Shown here one piece after another: positions 1 to 11,204 of a stretch of DNA of 64,000 bases; position 1 is the first letter of the stretch; every line of letters begins with the position of its first letter. Below the pieces are notes generated by a model. The model was given only the letters and a program-made list of their open reading frames with translations. It did not search any database and was not told where the DNA came from. Origin of the DNA: Wurfbainia villosa. Lineage: Eukaryota; Streptophyta; Magnoliopsida; Zingiberales; Zingiberaceae. The translations under genes were made by a program, and so were the position numbers. The stretch is taken from NCBI GenBank assembly GCA_025175895.1, contig CM046004.1, forward strand, positions 47,047,359-47,111,358, given 5' to 3'.

Positions 1-339
1 TTTAGCCTCTCTTTATTTTATTTTACTTTCGATCTAGATTTCATGTACACTCCCTCGTGGAGTATAGGATCGATTGATGTAAATTAAAATAGGTTTTAGT
101 CTCGGCTCGAATCTCCGGATGGCTCGTATATGGCGTAGGAGGAGCGGACGAGATGGCGATCCGACGGAAGACATATTGAAGATAAAAGCCATAATAGTTG
201 GAAAATAATTTATTTTTCATATTTATTGCTTTTTGTTTGATATGCATGTCGTAGGCTAGGAAAATTCCTCAATTTCAAATTACTAAGTGGGAGAGGAAAA
301 TTTTTATAAATTCCCACGGCCTCCATTATGATTTGACAA

Positions 340-568
340 GTGATGCAAACAAACTTGCGCGTCGGGTTTGAGTGCCTTCCTCCCCATCGGATGAGTTTGT
401 TTGCGGATCACAAGGTCAAATATTGTTATAGAAAATTATTAAGGAGCATGTGTACTTCCCCATCGTAAGGCACATAACCTGAGATAATTAACTTGGTACC
501 AAGTAATGGTGAACACTTAGATACAAATATAAGTATCTTCCCCATCGGAGTCACTGCTTTTATTTGTA
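340..568 (+). promoter_or_regulatory. Leader hairpin array of element A (three CCCCATCGG-type motifs)
   Basis: The untranslated leader holds three related motifs, each followed by or containing CCCCATCG(G). In the first (340-411) the motif lies in the loop of a long stem: GCAAACAAACT pairs with AGTTTGTTTGC, flanked by GTGAT and ATCAC. The second (448-475) has only a weak ATGTG/CACAT stem. The third (522-568) has TACAAATA/TATTTGTA. Elements B (10,320-10,548) and D (34,386-34,616) have the same array. A role as structured RNA (packaging, dimerisation or translation control) is inference; the inverted repeats are directly visible. Confidence 0.6.
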
Positions 569-843
569 GGGCAACAGCGGAACCAACTATTAATTTTACT
601 TGTCAAAAAGTTAGGTTGACAAGATAGTAAAATTAATGGGTAAAACCTCCTCTTACAAATGTAGAATTCATATACGTCCACACGATCATGACATACGATA
701 TTCTCGGTGTTTTGAGGTATTGGTTGATTTTAAAATTTTATTGTTTGAGGAATTAATAATTTTTTAAAATCTACAGTAATGATCTATGTGATTCTTAGGA
801 TTTTCAAAAATGACTTTCAGTCCACTTGTTGTGATACAAAAGG

Positions 844-1224
844 AAAATAAGCTTACTGTACCTAAATTATGTTGATTGGAAATGAATCTAGATATTGTCT
901 TAACTGTTGAGGAGAAGAAATATGTACTCTTCGAAGAGTGTCCTTCTAAGCCCGCGAATGAGTTGGAAGTCCTTGGAGCTGAAATCGATGGGGAAACCCA
1001 GGTCGATATCATTCTCCAATCGACAGAAAGGCTTGCTCAGGCTCAGGCCATGGTTGCTAAGAAGGTTTCTACTTCTACGCCGAAAGGCAAGAAGAAGAAG
1101 AAACAAGGTGAAGCAAAGGTGGTAGGAGGATCTCAAAGAGGAGTGAAGAAGCCGAAAGGAAAGTATTTCACTTACAAGCAGGATGGACATTGGAAGAAGG
1201 ACTGTCCAAATCCGAAGCAAAACA
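844..1224 (+). pseudogene. gag remnant of element A
   Basis: Decayed copia Gag. The start corresponds to the N-terminal segment of D's gag (34,855): a conserved NLDIVLT stretch is recognisable around 885-905. Relative to D, about 285 nt are missing after the stretch near 955 and about 105 nt near 1,020, which removes most of the central Gag domain. A lysine-rich linker follows, then a degenerate CCHC knuckle near 1,165-1,205 in which the first cysteines read Y-x2-K/Q rather than C-x2-C. Gag would form the cytoplasmic virus-like particle; this copy could not. Confidence 0.8.
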
Positions 1225-2290
1225 AAGGTATATCCTTTGGTCTAGTCGTTGAAACATGGTTAGCGGTGTTATCTACTGCCACCTGGTGTGTAGATACGGG
1301 AGCCTCTGATCATGTCTGCAATACTTTGCAGGGGTTCCAGGAAACCCGATGATGAGGTGAGGGAGAGATTACTGTTTACTTGGGCAATGCCACGAAGGTG
1401 GCAGCTATTGTAGTGGGAGATGTTTTATTTATCTTTTGAGAAAAATAAAACTTTGGTTCTGGAAAATTCTCTTTATGTACCTTTATTTAGAGATAATTTA
1501 GTTTCAATTTCTAAATTTTTTATGGATGGATATTCTATTTCTTTTAATGACAGAGTTGTTATAAAAAGGAATAGGGAGAATATCTATTCAGGTACATTGA
1601 TAGGAAATTTTGTATACACTCAAATCAAAAGCTCCCACGATGCAAATAGAAGTTAATAACTCATCTTCTAATTCCAATAAGAGAAAAGAACCTTCGAAGA
1701 TGAACTAAACATATCTTTGGCATCTAAGACTTGGTCATATTAACCTAAGCAGAATTTAAAGGTTGATAGCTGATAGACCTCTGGGTTCATTAGTGGTGGA
1801 AGATTTCCCAACCCGAGAATCTTGCTTGGAGGGTAAAATGACCAAGAGGCCTTTTAAGGCCAAGGGGTATAGAGTCAAAGATGTGTTAGAATTGGTTCAC
1901 TCTGATTTGTGTGGTCCTATGTCTATCCATGCTAGAGGTGGTTTTTGAATATTTCATCTTTTTCATAGACGATTATTCAAGATATGGATGACACTATGAT
2001 CTTCTCGTGGTGGTGAACACCTCTTGGGAGAGTTTAGGAATTACTTATCAGAGGCTGGGATTCAATCCCAATTGTCTGCACCTGGCACACCCCAGCAGAA
2101 CGGTTTAGCAGAGCGAAGGAATAGGACTCTTATGGAGATGGTTAGATCGATGATGAGTTATTCAGAGTTGCCAGATTTGTTCTGGGGATATGCTCTAGAT
2201 ACGGCGGTGTACATTCTAAACTTGGTTCCATCTAAATCAATGCCTTCTACTCCCATAGAATTGTAGACTGGGAAAAAGCCTAGTCTAAGA
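1225..2290 (+). pseudogene. protease and integrase remnant of element A
   Basis: The aspartic protease active-site motif DTGA is visible at about 1,294-1,305 (context WCVDTGASDHVC). The GAG-pre-integrase region follows (about 1,690-1,830), then the integrase core with its first catalytic Asp in HSDLCGP (about 1,898-1,920) and the catalytic Glu in the NGLAERRN motif (about 2,100-2,123). About 105 nt of the integrase core are missing near 1,994 compared with D, and this removes the second Asp segment. In-frame stops occur near 1,350, 1,707, 1,947 and 2,264. Most correspond to CAG or TGG codons in a relative. Confidence 0.82.
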
Positions 2291-4242
2291 CATTTTTGGA
2301 TATGGGGGAGTCCAGCACATGTGCTGAAGGCAGATGCTGGTAAGTTGGAACAACGTACAGAAGTACGCATGTTCGTTGGCTATCCTAGAGGAACGAAGGG
2401 TGGTTTGTTTTATAATCCTAGAGATCAGAGGGTGATAGTTAACACGAATGCCAGATTTCTAGAGGAAGACTATATGATGAGCCACAAGCCCAAGAGTAAA
2501 ATTGTTCTCGAGGAATTAAAAGGAGAAATCACTTCTTTAGTACCACCGGTAAAAGAGGATATACCACATGTCACTGCACCGCGTGTCACAGAGGATACAC
2601 AGGTGATACCTCGTTGTAGTGGGAGGGTTGTGAGGAAGCCTGATAGATTCATATTCTTGGGAGAATCTTCTGATTTGGTCCTTGGTGAACATGAACCTGA
2701 TCCCTGGACATATGACGAGGCAATCCAAGATAAAGATGCAGTATCTTGGCAAAGTGCAATGAATGCTGAGATTGAATCTATGGATTCAAATCAGGTCTGG
2801 GAGCTAATAGAACCACCCGATGGTGTAAAAACCATTGGATGCAAGTGGATCTACAAAAGAAACAAAGGAATAGATGGGAAGGTTTAGACCTTCAAAGCAA
2901 GGCTTGTTGCGAAGGGGTATACTCAGAAAGAGGGTATCGATTATGAGGAGACCTTTTCACCGGTAGCCATGATTAAGTCTATCCGGATTCTCTTGTGCAT
3001 AGCAGCTCATATGGATTATGAGGTGTGGCAGATGGATGTCATGACAGCTTTCCTTAATGGAAGTCTTGAGGAAAACATCTATATGAAGCAACCAGAGGAT
3101 TTCATTGCTAAAGGCGAAGAGCATCTTATATGTAAGCTTAATCGGTCCATTTATGGATTGAAGCAAGCTTGGAGATCTTAGAACATCTGCTTAGATGAGG
3201 TAATCCAGTCTTATGGATTTATTCAAAGTCCGAATGAGTCTTGTGTATACAAGAGATGTGACGGAAACATAGTGGTATTTCATGTACTATACGTAGATGA
3301 AATTTTGTTGATTGGCAACAATATCAAGGTGTTATTGGACGTAAGGGTATGGTTGTCCAAACAGTTTGATATGAAGGACTTGGGAGAGGTGGGACACATC
3401 CTTGGGATCAAGGTTATAAGGGATCGTAGAAAAAGGATGTTGTGCTTATCCCAAGCTTCATACATAGACACGATTATGGATCGTTTTAGCATGCAGAACT
3501 CCAAGAAGGGTTTTCTACCTTTCAGGCATGGAGTTCCTTTATCTAAGGAGATGTGTCCTAGATCATCTGAGGAGATAGAGGAGATGAAGGCGGTTCCTTA
3601 TGCTTCGATAGTAGGAAGCCTCATGTATGCGATGCTATGTACGAGACCAGATATCTGCTTTGCCGTGGGCATGGTCAGCAGATATCAGAGTAATCCAGGA
3701 CAGGAACATTGGATTGCGGTAAAGCATACCAATTACTCCCTGTGGGTTATACGGATTCCGACTTCCAATCAGATAGGGATAACAGTAAGTCTAGCTCAGG
3801 TTTTGTGTTTACTTTTGGAGGTGGAGCCATTGTATGGAGGAGTGTCAAGCAGAAATGCGTGGCGGACTCTACCATGGAAGCTGAGTATGTGGTAGCCTCT
3901 GAGACTGCCAAAGAAGTTGTGTGGCTCTGGAACTTCCTGATGGACTTGGATGTGATTCCTGGTTTGCCCAGAACTATCACAATTTATTATGATAATAGTG
4001 GTGCAGTTGCAAACTCGAAGGAACCACGAGCCCATAAGGCGAGTAAGCACATAGAGCGCAAGTACCACCTGATACGAGAAATCATAAAGAGAGGAGAAGT
4101 TGCTGTGGCCAAGATTATATCGGAGGATAACCTGGCAGATCCTTTCACTAAGGCTCTTCCGACGAGAGCTTTTGATAGGCAAGGGGAGGGAATGGGGATT
4201 AGATGTATGGCAGTTAGAGGACAACAGTGTCTTTTAGTATAA
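2291..4242 (+). pseudogene. reverse transcriptase / RNase H remnant of element A
   Basis: Copia RT-RNase H. Recognisable blocks are CKWIYKRN (about 2,840), ARLVAKGY (about 2,900), QMDVMTAFLNG (about 3,030-3,060) and SIYGLKQA (about 3,148-3,170). The polymerase motif at 3,290-3,301 reads YVDE instead of YVDD, so a catalytic Asp is lost in this copy; B keeps YVDD. RNase H blocks include DSTMEAEYV (about 3,867-3,895) and KHIERKYHLI (about 4,047-4,076). About 65 nt are missing near 3,729 relative to D, and stops occur near 2,886 and 3,179. Confidence 0.85.
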
Positions 4243-4251
4243 GTGGGAGAT
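4241..4251 (+). other. Polypurine tract of element A
   Basis: AAGTGGGAGAT lies immediately before the 3' LTR (TGTAGGGATG). It is the standard plus-strand priming tract of this family and identical in B (14,221-14,231). The same first ten bases also occur in the leader at 285-294. Confidence 0.85.
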
Positions 4252-6150
4252 TGTAGGGATGTATACTGAAAAGTCTATGTTTTGTATGAACATCTTTATT
4301 TTGAAATAAGAATCACATTATCATTGTTTGCATATTTTTATGGTTATGCATATTGTCTAATACATTACATTGTAGATAACATGGTGTGTGGTGTCACACG
4401 GGAGATCGTGTTATCGGCTCCTTGTAAAGTATAAGTAAAGGCTCAAAATCGAGATGACTTTGGACAAACCATTGGAATGGTTGTAGTATGATTTGGTATT
4501 GGTTTGTCGTGACCATAGAATCACACTAGTGCACTTTGAGTGTATTGAGCAGGACCGACTTAGAGGTGATTCGATTTATTGCTGACTACAAAATCGAATC
4601 GGACCTCAGATATTATTATGTACATGCTCTTAATCCCGATATAATAACGGGCACATATACTTTGTATTCATTTCTTTGATTTACCAATGGGCAAGATTTA
4701 TAGATTAAATCGATAGGCTCGGTAAGTTGGGAAATGATATTATTTATATGGTGTGACATTGATTATAGGAGGAAATCGTGTCATATATATTAGGATGATG
4801 ATGTCACCTTAAGGAGCTCATAAGGTTCATCATGTAAACTCTGCAGGTGGACTTGGTCCGGCATGATGAAAAGGTTGAGTGGTACTACTCATGGAGTTAG
4901 ATGTTGATTAATTAATTATCAGTAAATTAATTAATCGACGGACATTCGAGATCTTAAACATGGGGAAAAAATATACAAATAATATATGGAGCCCATATTA
5001 TCTTATGGGGGTTGGTGAGGTAGATCAATGATAATCTTTTAGTGGATTGGATTATCATTAGTGGATCGGACTTTATGAGGGCTTGATCCATGGGTGGACA
5101 AGATCCAACTCCTCCTCATGGTCCCTAATGTAGCCTATTAACACCTCATGAAGCTTAGATCCAATGGATAGAAACAAAACTCTAGATCCAAAGGTAGAGA
5201 TTAAATCTCTAAGATCCAATGGTTGAAATTAAATCTCTAGATCTGACGGTTGAGATTAAATCCCTAGAACCAATGGTGGAGATTAAAAGGAGGCTTATCC
5301 CTAACTCTATAAAAGGAGGGTAAGGGGTTGTCATGGAGATTAATTCAAGAGAAGCTAGGGTTTTGGATGTTGGCGGCAAGGCATAGGAACTAGGGTTTGG
5401 GCTTGGGCGGCAACTTATAAGGAAATTTTTCCTTGTGTTGTTCTTCTTCCCCAAGCTTCTGGCGCCCTTGGTGTTCCTTCCAGCCCTTGGCCGACATCCA
5501 AAACAGGTCCTCTCCTTCTCCTTAGCCGGTGGAACAAAGGTTTAGGATCCACCCTTGAAACTTTTGGCCGGCCACTCTCAATCTCCTCTTCCTTCTTGGC
5601 CGGCGGCAATCTTCCTCCTTGGAAGTTGTTGGTTGGTTGAAAGAAGGAATAGAGCTTTGTTTCTATTCTTCCTCTTGCTTTAGAAGAGAAAGTAAGGAAG
5701 ATTTGCGATCTAGGAGCTTCATCTTTTGGTAGATCGTAGCCCACACGACGTTCGAAAAGAGGAAGGTCATACATTAGAAGATCGAGGGGTATACCTATTC
5801 TTCATTCTCTTTTGTAACATATTTGTTTTTGTTTTTCAATTATGAGCATGTAATAAATCTGTTTGTGGCTAAATAATACTTGGATCCCGAACATAAACAC
5901 AAAAGCCGGCGATCCAGACATCGTCTATTCCGCAGCTACTCGTAAAATAGAGGATGGTCGCTTGAACAACGAGTTTATTCAAGTGACCTCTCTAAACGAA
6001 TAGCACGACGATGACTTGGTTGTTTGAGCAATCCCTTTTGTCTAGGGTTACATTTTTTAATCCGGGGACATCGATGGGATCGCCATGAACAAACAACCAA
6101 GGTGTAGTGGGAAGCGAAGTTTCCCCTCACGGACTCGATAAGCAATACCC
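4252..6150 (+). repeat. 3' LTR of element A
   Basis: About 1.9 kb direct repeat shared with B's LTRs (7,831-9,730 and 14,232-16,130). It begins TGTAGGGATGTATAC. A TATA box (TATAAAAGG, 5,308-5,316) lies after a degenerate 27-bp repeat (CTCTAGATCC..GGTTGAGATTAAAT type, about four to five units at 5,158-5,290). The exact 3' end is uncertain by about 10 bases, because A and B share the same 3' flank and no clean TSD is visible. Confidence 0.9.
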
Positions 6151-6586
6151 TTTAGCCTGACCACCACGGTTTCCCGACTCGGGATTCTCCGGGTGTCGCT
6201 GACCTTCAACTTAGCTTAACCATTTCCTGCACACTTAATTCAACTCATGAGATAACAATATTACCTTAACTTTGGATCTTTGCCATAATCAAAACCTAGG
6301 TTCGATTATCTAGTGCCCCTGCACCAACAACTGCATGCTGGTGAAGTCTTCTATCATACACAAAAATCCACAATTTGATTATTAAACTTACTAATTTTTA
6401 CCACCTCTGAAATGATTTTAAGGCATGCATAGGGAATATTTTTTGAACTCAACAACAACAACTAAACCTAGGTAAATAGGCAAACAAACAAACAATCATA
6501 ACAACTAATTCTGAATATGAAAGGAAGGAAATAAATGCAGTAAATAAAAGAACAATCCTTTTTCAAGTCAGAGAAGAAGCATCCTC
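6151..6586. other. 3' flank of A, duplicated after B
   Basis: Non-coding stretch that reappears almost unchanged at 16,131-16,569. In the second copy it runs straight into the gypsy element F integrase fragment, so it probably belongs to the 3' end of F or a neighbouring repeat. It contains no ORF or recognisable gene. After the shared bases GCATCCTC this copy switches abruptly to an inverted LTR fragment. Confidence 0.7.
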
Positions 6587-7404
6587 CGATCCATTAACGA
6601 TAATCCAACCCACTAAAGGATTATCATTGATCTACCTCACCAACCCCCATAAGTTAATCTGGGCTCTATATATTATATGTACATTTTCTCCCCGTGTTTA
6701 ATATCTCAAATGTCCGTCGATTAATAAATTTACTGACCATTAATTAATCAACATCTAACTTCCATGAGTAGTACCACTCAACCTTTTCATCATGCTGGAC
6801 CAAGTCCACCTGCAGGGTTTACATAATGAACCTTATGAGATCCTCAAGGGGACATCATCATCCTAATATATAGGACACAGTTTCCTCCTATAATCAATGG
6901 CACACCATATAAATAATATTATCTCCCAACTTACCGAGCCTATCGATTTAATCTATAAATCTCGCCCATTGGTAAATTAAAGAGATGAATACTAAGTATA
7001 TGTGTCCGTTATTATATCGGGATTACGAGTATGTACAATATAATATCTGTGGTCTGATTCGATTATGTAGTCAGCAATAAATCGAATCACCTATAAGTCA
7101 GTCCTGCTCAATACACACAAAGTGCACTAGTGTGATTCTATGGTCAAGACAAACCAATACCAAATCACACTACAACCATTCCAATGGTTTGTCCAAAGCC
7201 ATCTCGGTTGTGAGCCTTTACTTATACTTTACAAGGAACTGATAACATGATCTCCCATGTGACACCATACACCATGTTATCTATAATGTAATATATTAGA
7301 AAATATGCATAACCATAAAAATATGCAAACAATGATCATGTGATTCTTATTTCAAAATAAAGATGTTCATACAAAAGGTAGACTTTTCAATATACATCCC
7401 AACA
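6587..7404 (-). repeat. Inverted truncated LTR of the A/B family
   Basis: The reverse complement begins TGTTGGGATGTATATTG at 7,404 and follows the first roughly 815 bases of the A/B LTR. It then stops abruptly at the junction with the duplicated flank. No internal sequence or second LTR is attached. It keeps TGTTGGG at its start, whereas A and B 3' LTRs read TGTAGGG, so it is probably a separate insertion later cut by the duplication breakpoint. Confidence 0.88.
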
Positions 7405-7830
7405 GGAATAAGTCTTCTCATCTTTTGGAACTGATCACGAGGTGGTACCATATTTTATCGCGAAGTGGTCACATCAAACATTATCCATTTTGACCTAGCG
7501 TAAAAGGATGATTTTTTGCCATCAGTCGATTGATATGCATCAGTCAACTGCCTAATAACCAGCAGACGACTGCAAGCTTGACCACTTACCTACAGTAAGA
7601 GGTTAGCATGAAAAATGATAAATGTGACAGTTTCTTACCGTTTGATCTTGACCAAGATCTTCCACAAGAAGTCTATGTCAGATCGCTGCCTACGGTCCCC
7701 GTACAGAGGACATGACCTTACCATCTCTCACTCACACGACCTTACCTCTAGTCTTTTATGACCTATCGCTTTGCTTCCGGTCTTTCACCTAGGTTCTTCG
7801 ACTCCCACGAAGTTCCATCGGTGTCGCCCG
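7405..7830. other. Unassigned intergenic stretch
   Basis: About 425 bp that match nothing else in the window and hold no ORF of note. The sequence contains several GACCTTACC/GACC-type short repeats (about 7,690-7,790). It ends exactly at the 5' LTR of B. Confidence 0.5.
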
Positions 7831-9730
7831 TGTAAAGATGTATACTGAAAAGTCTATCTTTTGTCAGAATATCTTTATTTTGAAATAAGAATCACATGAT
7901 CATTGTATGCATATTTTTATGGTTATGCATATTGTCTAATACATTACATTGTAGATAACATGGTGTGTGGTGTCACACGGGAGATCATGTTATCGTCTCC
8001 TTGTAAAGTATAAGTAAATGATCACAACCGAGATGACTCTGGACAAACCATCGGAATGGTTGTAGTATGATTTGGTATTGGTTTGTCTTGACCATAGAAT
8101 CACACTAGTGCACTTTGAGTGTATTGAGCAGGACCGACTTAGAGGTGATTCGATTTATTGCAGACTACATAATCGAATCGGACCTCAGATATTATTATGT
8201 ACATGCTCTTAATCCCGATATAATAACGGGCACATATACTTAGTATTGATCTCTTTGATTTACCAATGGGCGAGATTTATAGATTAAATCGATAGCCTCG
8301 GAAAGTTGGGAAATGATATTATTTATATGATGTGTCGTTGATTATAGGAGGAAACCGTATCCTATATATTAGGATGATGATGTCCCCTTGAGGAGCTCAT
8401 AAGGTTCATCATGTAAACCATGCAGGTGGACTTGGTCCAACATGATGAAAAGGTTGAGTGGTACTACTCATGGAGTTAGATGTTGATTAATTAATTGTAA
8501 GTAAATTAATTAATCGACGGAGATTCGAGATCTTAAACACAGGGAGAAAATGTACAAATAATATATGGAGCCCATATTATCTTATGGGGTTGGTGAGGTA
8601 GATCAATGATAATCTTTTAGTGGATTGGATTATCATTAGTGGATCGGACATTATGTGGGCTTGATCCATGAGTGGCCAAGATCCAACTCCTCCTCATGGT
8701 CCATAATCTAGCCTATTAACACCTCATGAAGCTTAGATCCAATGGATAGAAACAAAACTCTAGATCCAAAGGTAGAGATTAAATCTCTAAGATTCGACGA
8801 TTGAGATTAAATCTCTAGATCCGACGGTTGAGATTAAAACCCTAGAACCAATGGTGGAGATTATAAGGAGGCTTATCCCTAACTCTATAAAAGGAGGGTA
8901 AGGGGTTGGCGTGGAGATTAATTCAAGATAAGTTAGGGTTTTGGAAGTTGGCGGCAAGGCATAGGAACTAGGGTTTGGGCTTGGGCGACACCTAATAAGG
9001 AAATTTTTCCTTGTGTTGTTCTTCTTCCCCAATCTCTCGGCGCCCTTGGAGTTCCTTCCAGCCCTTGGACGGCATCCAAAATAGTTCCTCTCCTTCTCCT
9101 TGGCCGGTGGAACAAAGGTTTAGGGTCCTCCCTTGAAGCTTTTGGCCGGCCACTCTCAATCTCCTCTTCCTTCTTGGCCGGCGGCAAGCTTCCTCCTTGG
9201 AAGTTGTTAGTTGGTTGAAAGAAGGAATAGAGCTTTGTTTCTATTCTTCCTCATGCTTTGGAAGAGCAAGGAAGGAAGATTTGCGATCTAAGAGCTTCAA
9301 CTTTTTGTAGATCGTCGCACACACGACGTCCGAAAGGAGGAAGGTCATACATTAGAAGATCGAGAGGTATACCTATTCTTCATTCGCTTTTGTAACATTT
9401 TTGTTTTTTTTTCAATTATGAGCATGTAATAAATATGTTTGTGGCTAAATAATACTTGGATCCTGAACATAAACACAAAAGTCGGCGATCCGGACATCGT
9501 CTATTCCGCAGCTACTTGTAAAATAGAGGATGGTCGCTTGAACAACAAGTTTGTTCAAGTGACCTCTCTAAACGAACAGCACGACAAAGACTTGGTTGTT
9601 TGAGCAATCCCTTTTGTCTAGGATTAAATTTTTTAAACCGGGGACATCAATGGGATCGCCATAAATAAATAACCAAGGTGTAGTGGGAAGCGATGTTTCC
9701 CCTCACGGACTCGATAAGCAAAACCCTAGA
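7831..9730 (+). repeat. 5' LTR of element B
   Basis: Begins TGTAAAGATGTATAC and ends just before the primer site. It differs from the 3' LTRs of A and B at many shared positions, for example TGTAAAG versus TGTAGGG and in the 27-bp repeat block at 8,760-8,860. This means the A and B 3' LTRs are the closer pair. Confidence 0.92.
8886..8894 (+). promoter_or_regulatory. TATA box in the 5' LTR of B
   Basis: TATAAAAGG directly after the repeated block, at the same place in every A/B/D family LTR (5,308; 15,287; TATAAAAAG in D at 32,918 and 47,985). It is the probable core promoter of the element. No data on activity. Confidence 0.65.
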
Positions 9731-9732
9731 AT

Positions 9733-9746
9733 TGGTATCAGAGCCA
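9733..9746 (+). other. tRNA-Met primer binding site of B
   Basis: TGGTATCAGAGCCA matches the well-known complement of the initiator tRNA-Met 3' end used by most plant copia elements. It sits two to five bases after the 5' LTR. Confidence 0.92.
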
Positions 9747-10823
9747 AGCTTTCCGGTTTTGTGTGTTTAGGATTGGTTAATTTTTATGCACTTTTCATTT
9801 ATTATATGTGCCGGATAATAGTAGGATATGCGTTAATTAACTCTTTGGTTGCAGGCATAAGATCTGACTATTATGGTCATATGTGTGTATGTGATTGTAT
9901 GTGTATAAATGTTTATTTTGTTGAATCCTCGGGGTTGACGAGGCTTGTATTTGATTTTTTGTAAATTAGATACGACATTGTTTAGCCTCTCTTTATTTTA
10001 TTTTACTTTCGATCTAGATTTCATGTACACTCCCTCGTGGAGTATAGGATCAATGGATGTAAATTAAAATAGGTTTTAGTCTCGGCTTGGATCTCCGGAT
10101 GGCTCGTACATGGCGTAGGTTAAGCGGACGAGATGGTGATGCGACGGAAGACATATTGAAGATAAAAGCCATAATAGTTGGAAAATAATTTATTTTTCAT
10201 ATTTATTGCTTTTTGTTTGATATGCATGTCGTAGGCTAGGAAAATTCCTCAATTTCAAATTACTAAGTGGGAGAGGAAAATTTTTATAAATTCCCACGGC
10301 CTCCATTATGATTTGACAAGTGATGCAAACAAACTTGTGCGTCGGCTTTGAGTGCCTTCCTCCCCATCGGATGAGTTTGTTTGCGGATCACAAGGTCAAA
10401 TATGGTTATAGAAAATTATTAAGGAGCGTGTGTACTTCCCCATCGTAAGGCACATAACCTGAGATAATTAACTTGGTACCTAGTAATGGTTAACACTTAG
10501 ATACAAATATAAGTATCTTCCCCATCGGAGTCACTGCTTTTATTTGTAGGGCAAAAGAGGAACCAACTATTAATTTTACTTGTCAAAAAGTTAGGTTGAC
10601 AAGATAGTAAAATTAATGGGTAAAACCTCCTCTTACAAATGTAGAATTCATATACATCCACACGATCATGACATACGATATTCTCGGTGTTTTGAGGTGT
10701 TGGTTGATTTTAAAATTTTATTGTTTGAGGAATCAATAATTTTTTGAAATCTACAGTAATTATCTATGTGATTCTTAGGATTTTCAAAAATGACTTTCAG
10801 TCCACTTGTTGTGATACAAAAGG
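9747..10823 (+). other. Untranslated leader of element B
   Basis: About 1.08 kb between the primer site and gag with no supported ORF. It carries a copy of the polypurine tract (AAGTGGGAGAGG, about 10,265-10,276) that can pair with TTCCCAC about 20 nt downstream. It also carries three CCCCATCGG-type motifs (10,320-10,391; 10,428-10,455; 10,502-10,548), the first and third within long inverted repeats. Confidence 0.7.
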
Positions 10824-11204
10824 AAAATAAGCTTACTGTACCTAAATTATGTTGATTGGAAAAGAATCTAGATATTGTCTTAACTACTGAGGAGTAGAAA
10901 TATGTACTCTTCGAAGAGTGTCTTCCTAAGCCCGCGAATGAGTTGGAAGTCCTTGGAGCTGAAATCGATGGGGAAACCCAGGTCGATATCATTCTCTAAT
11001 CGACAGAAAGGCTTGCTCAGGCTCAGGCCATGGTTGCTCAGAAGGTTTCTACTTCTACGCCGAAAGGCAAGAAGAAGAAGAAACAAGGTGAAGCAAAGGT
11101 GGTAGGAGGATCTCAAAGAAGAGTAAAGAAGTCGAAAGGAAAGTATTTCAGTTACAAGCAGGATGGACATTGGAAGAAGGACTGTCCCAATCCGAAGTAG
11201 AACA
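10824..11204 (+). pseudogene. gag remnant of element B
   Basis: Same truncated gag as in A, with both internal deletions relative to D, the lysine-rich linker and a degenerate zinc knuckle. Additional stops not present in A occur, for example TAG at about 10,897 (GAGGAGTAG) and near 10,999. This shows decay after the A/B duplication as well as before it. Confidence 0.8.

Larger units (their letters stand above)
1..6150 (+). mobile_element. Copia element A, partial (5' LTR outside window)
   Basis: Ty1/copia LTR retrotransposon lacking its 5' LTR, which would lie before the window. Base 1 corresponds to base 9,981 of element B, so A starts inside the untranslated leader. The order leader, gag, protease, integrase, RT, RNase H, polypurine tract, 3' LTR is that of Ty1/copia. 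The reading frames carry many stops and four deletions relative to element D, so A is dead. Its 3' LTR resembles the 3' LTR of B more than B's two LTRs resemble each other, which points to duplication of the locus after insertion. The lineage is probably Tork/Angela-like from the long LTR and the Met primer of its relatives, but this is uncertain. Confidence 0.93.

Noticed and set aside
7405..7830. Possible small host exon
   Set aside because: No splice-like or coding pattern and no frame of note; I list it only as unassigned DNA.
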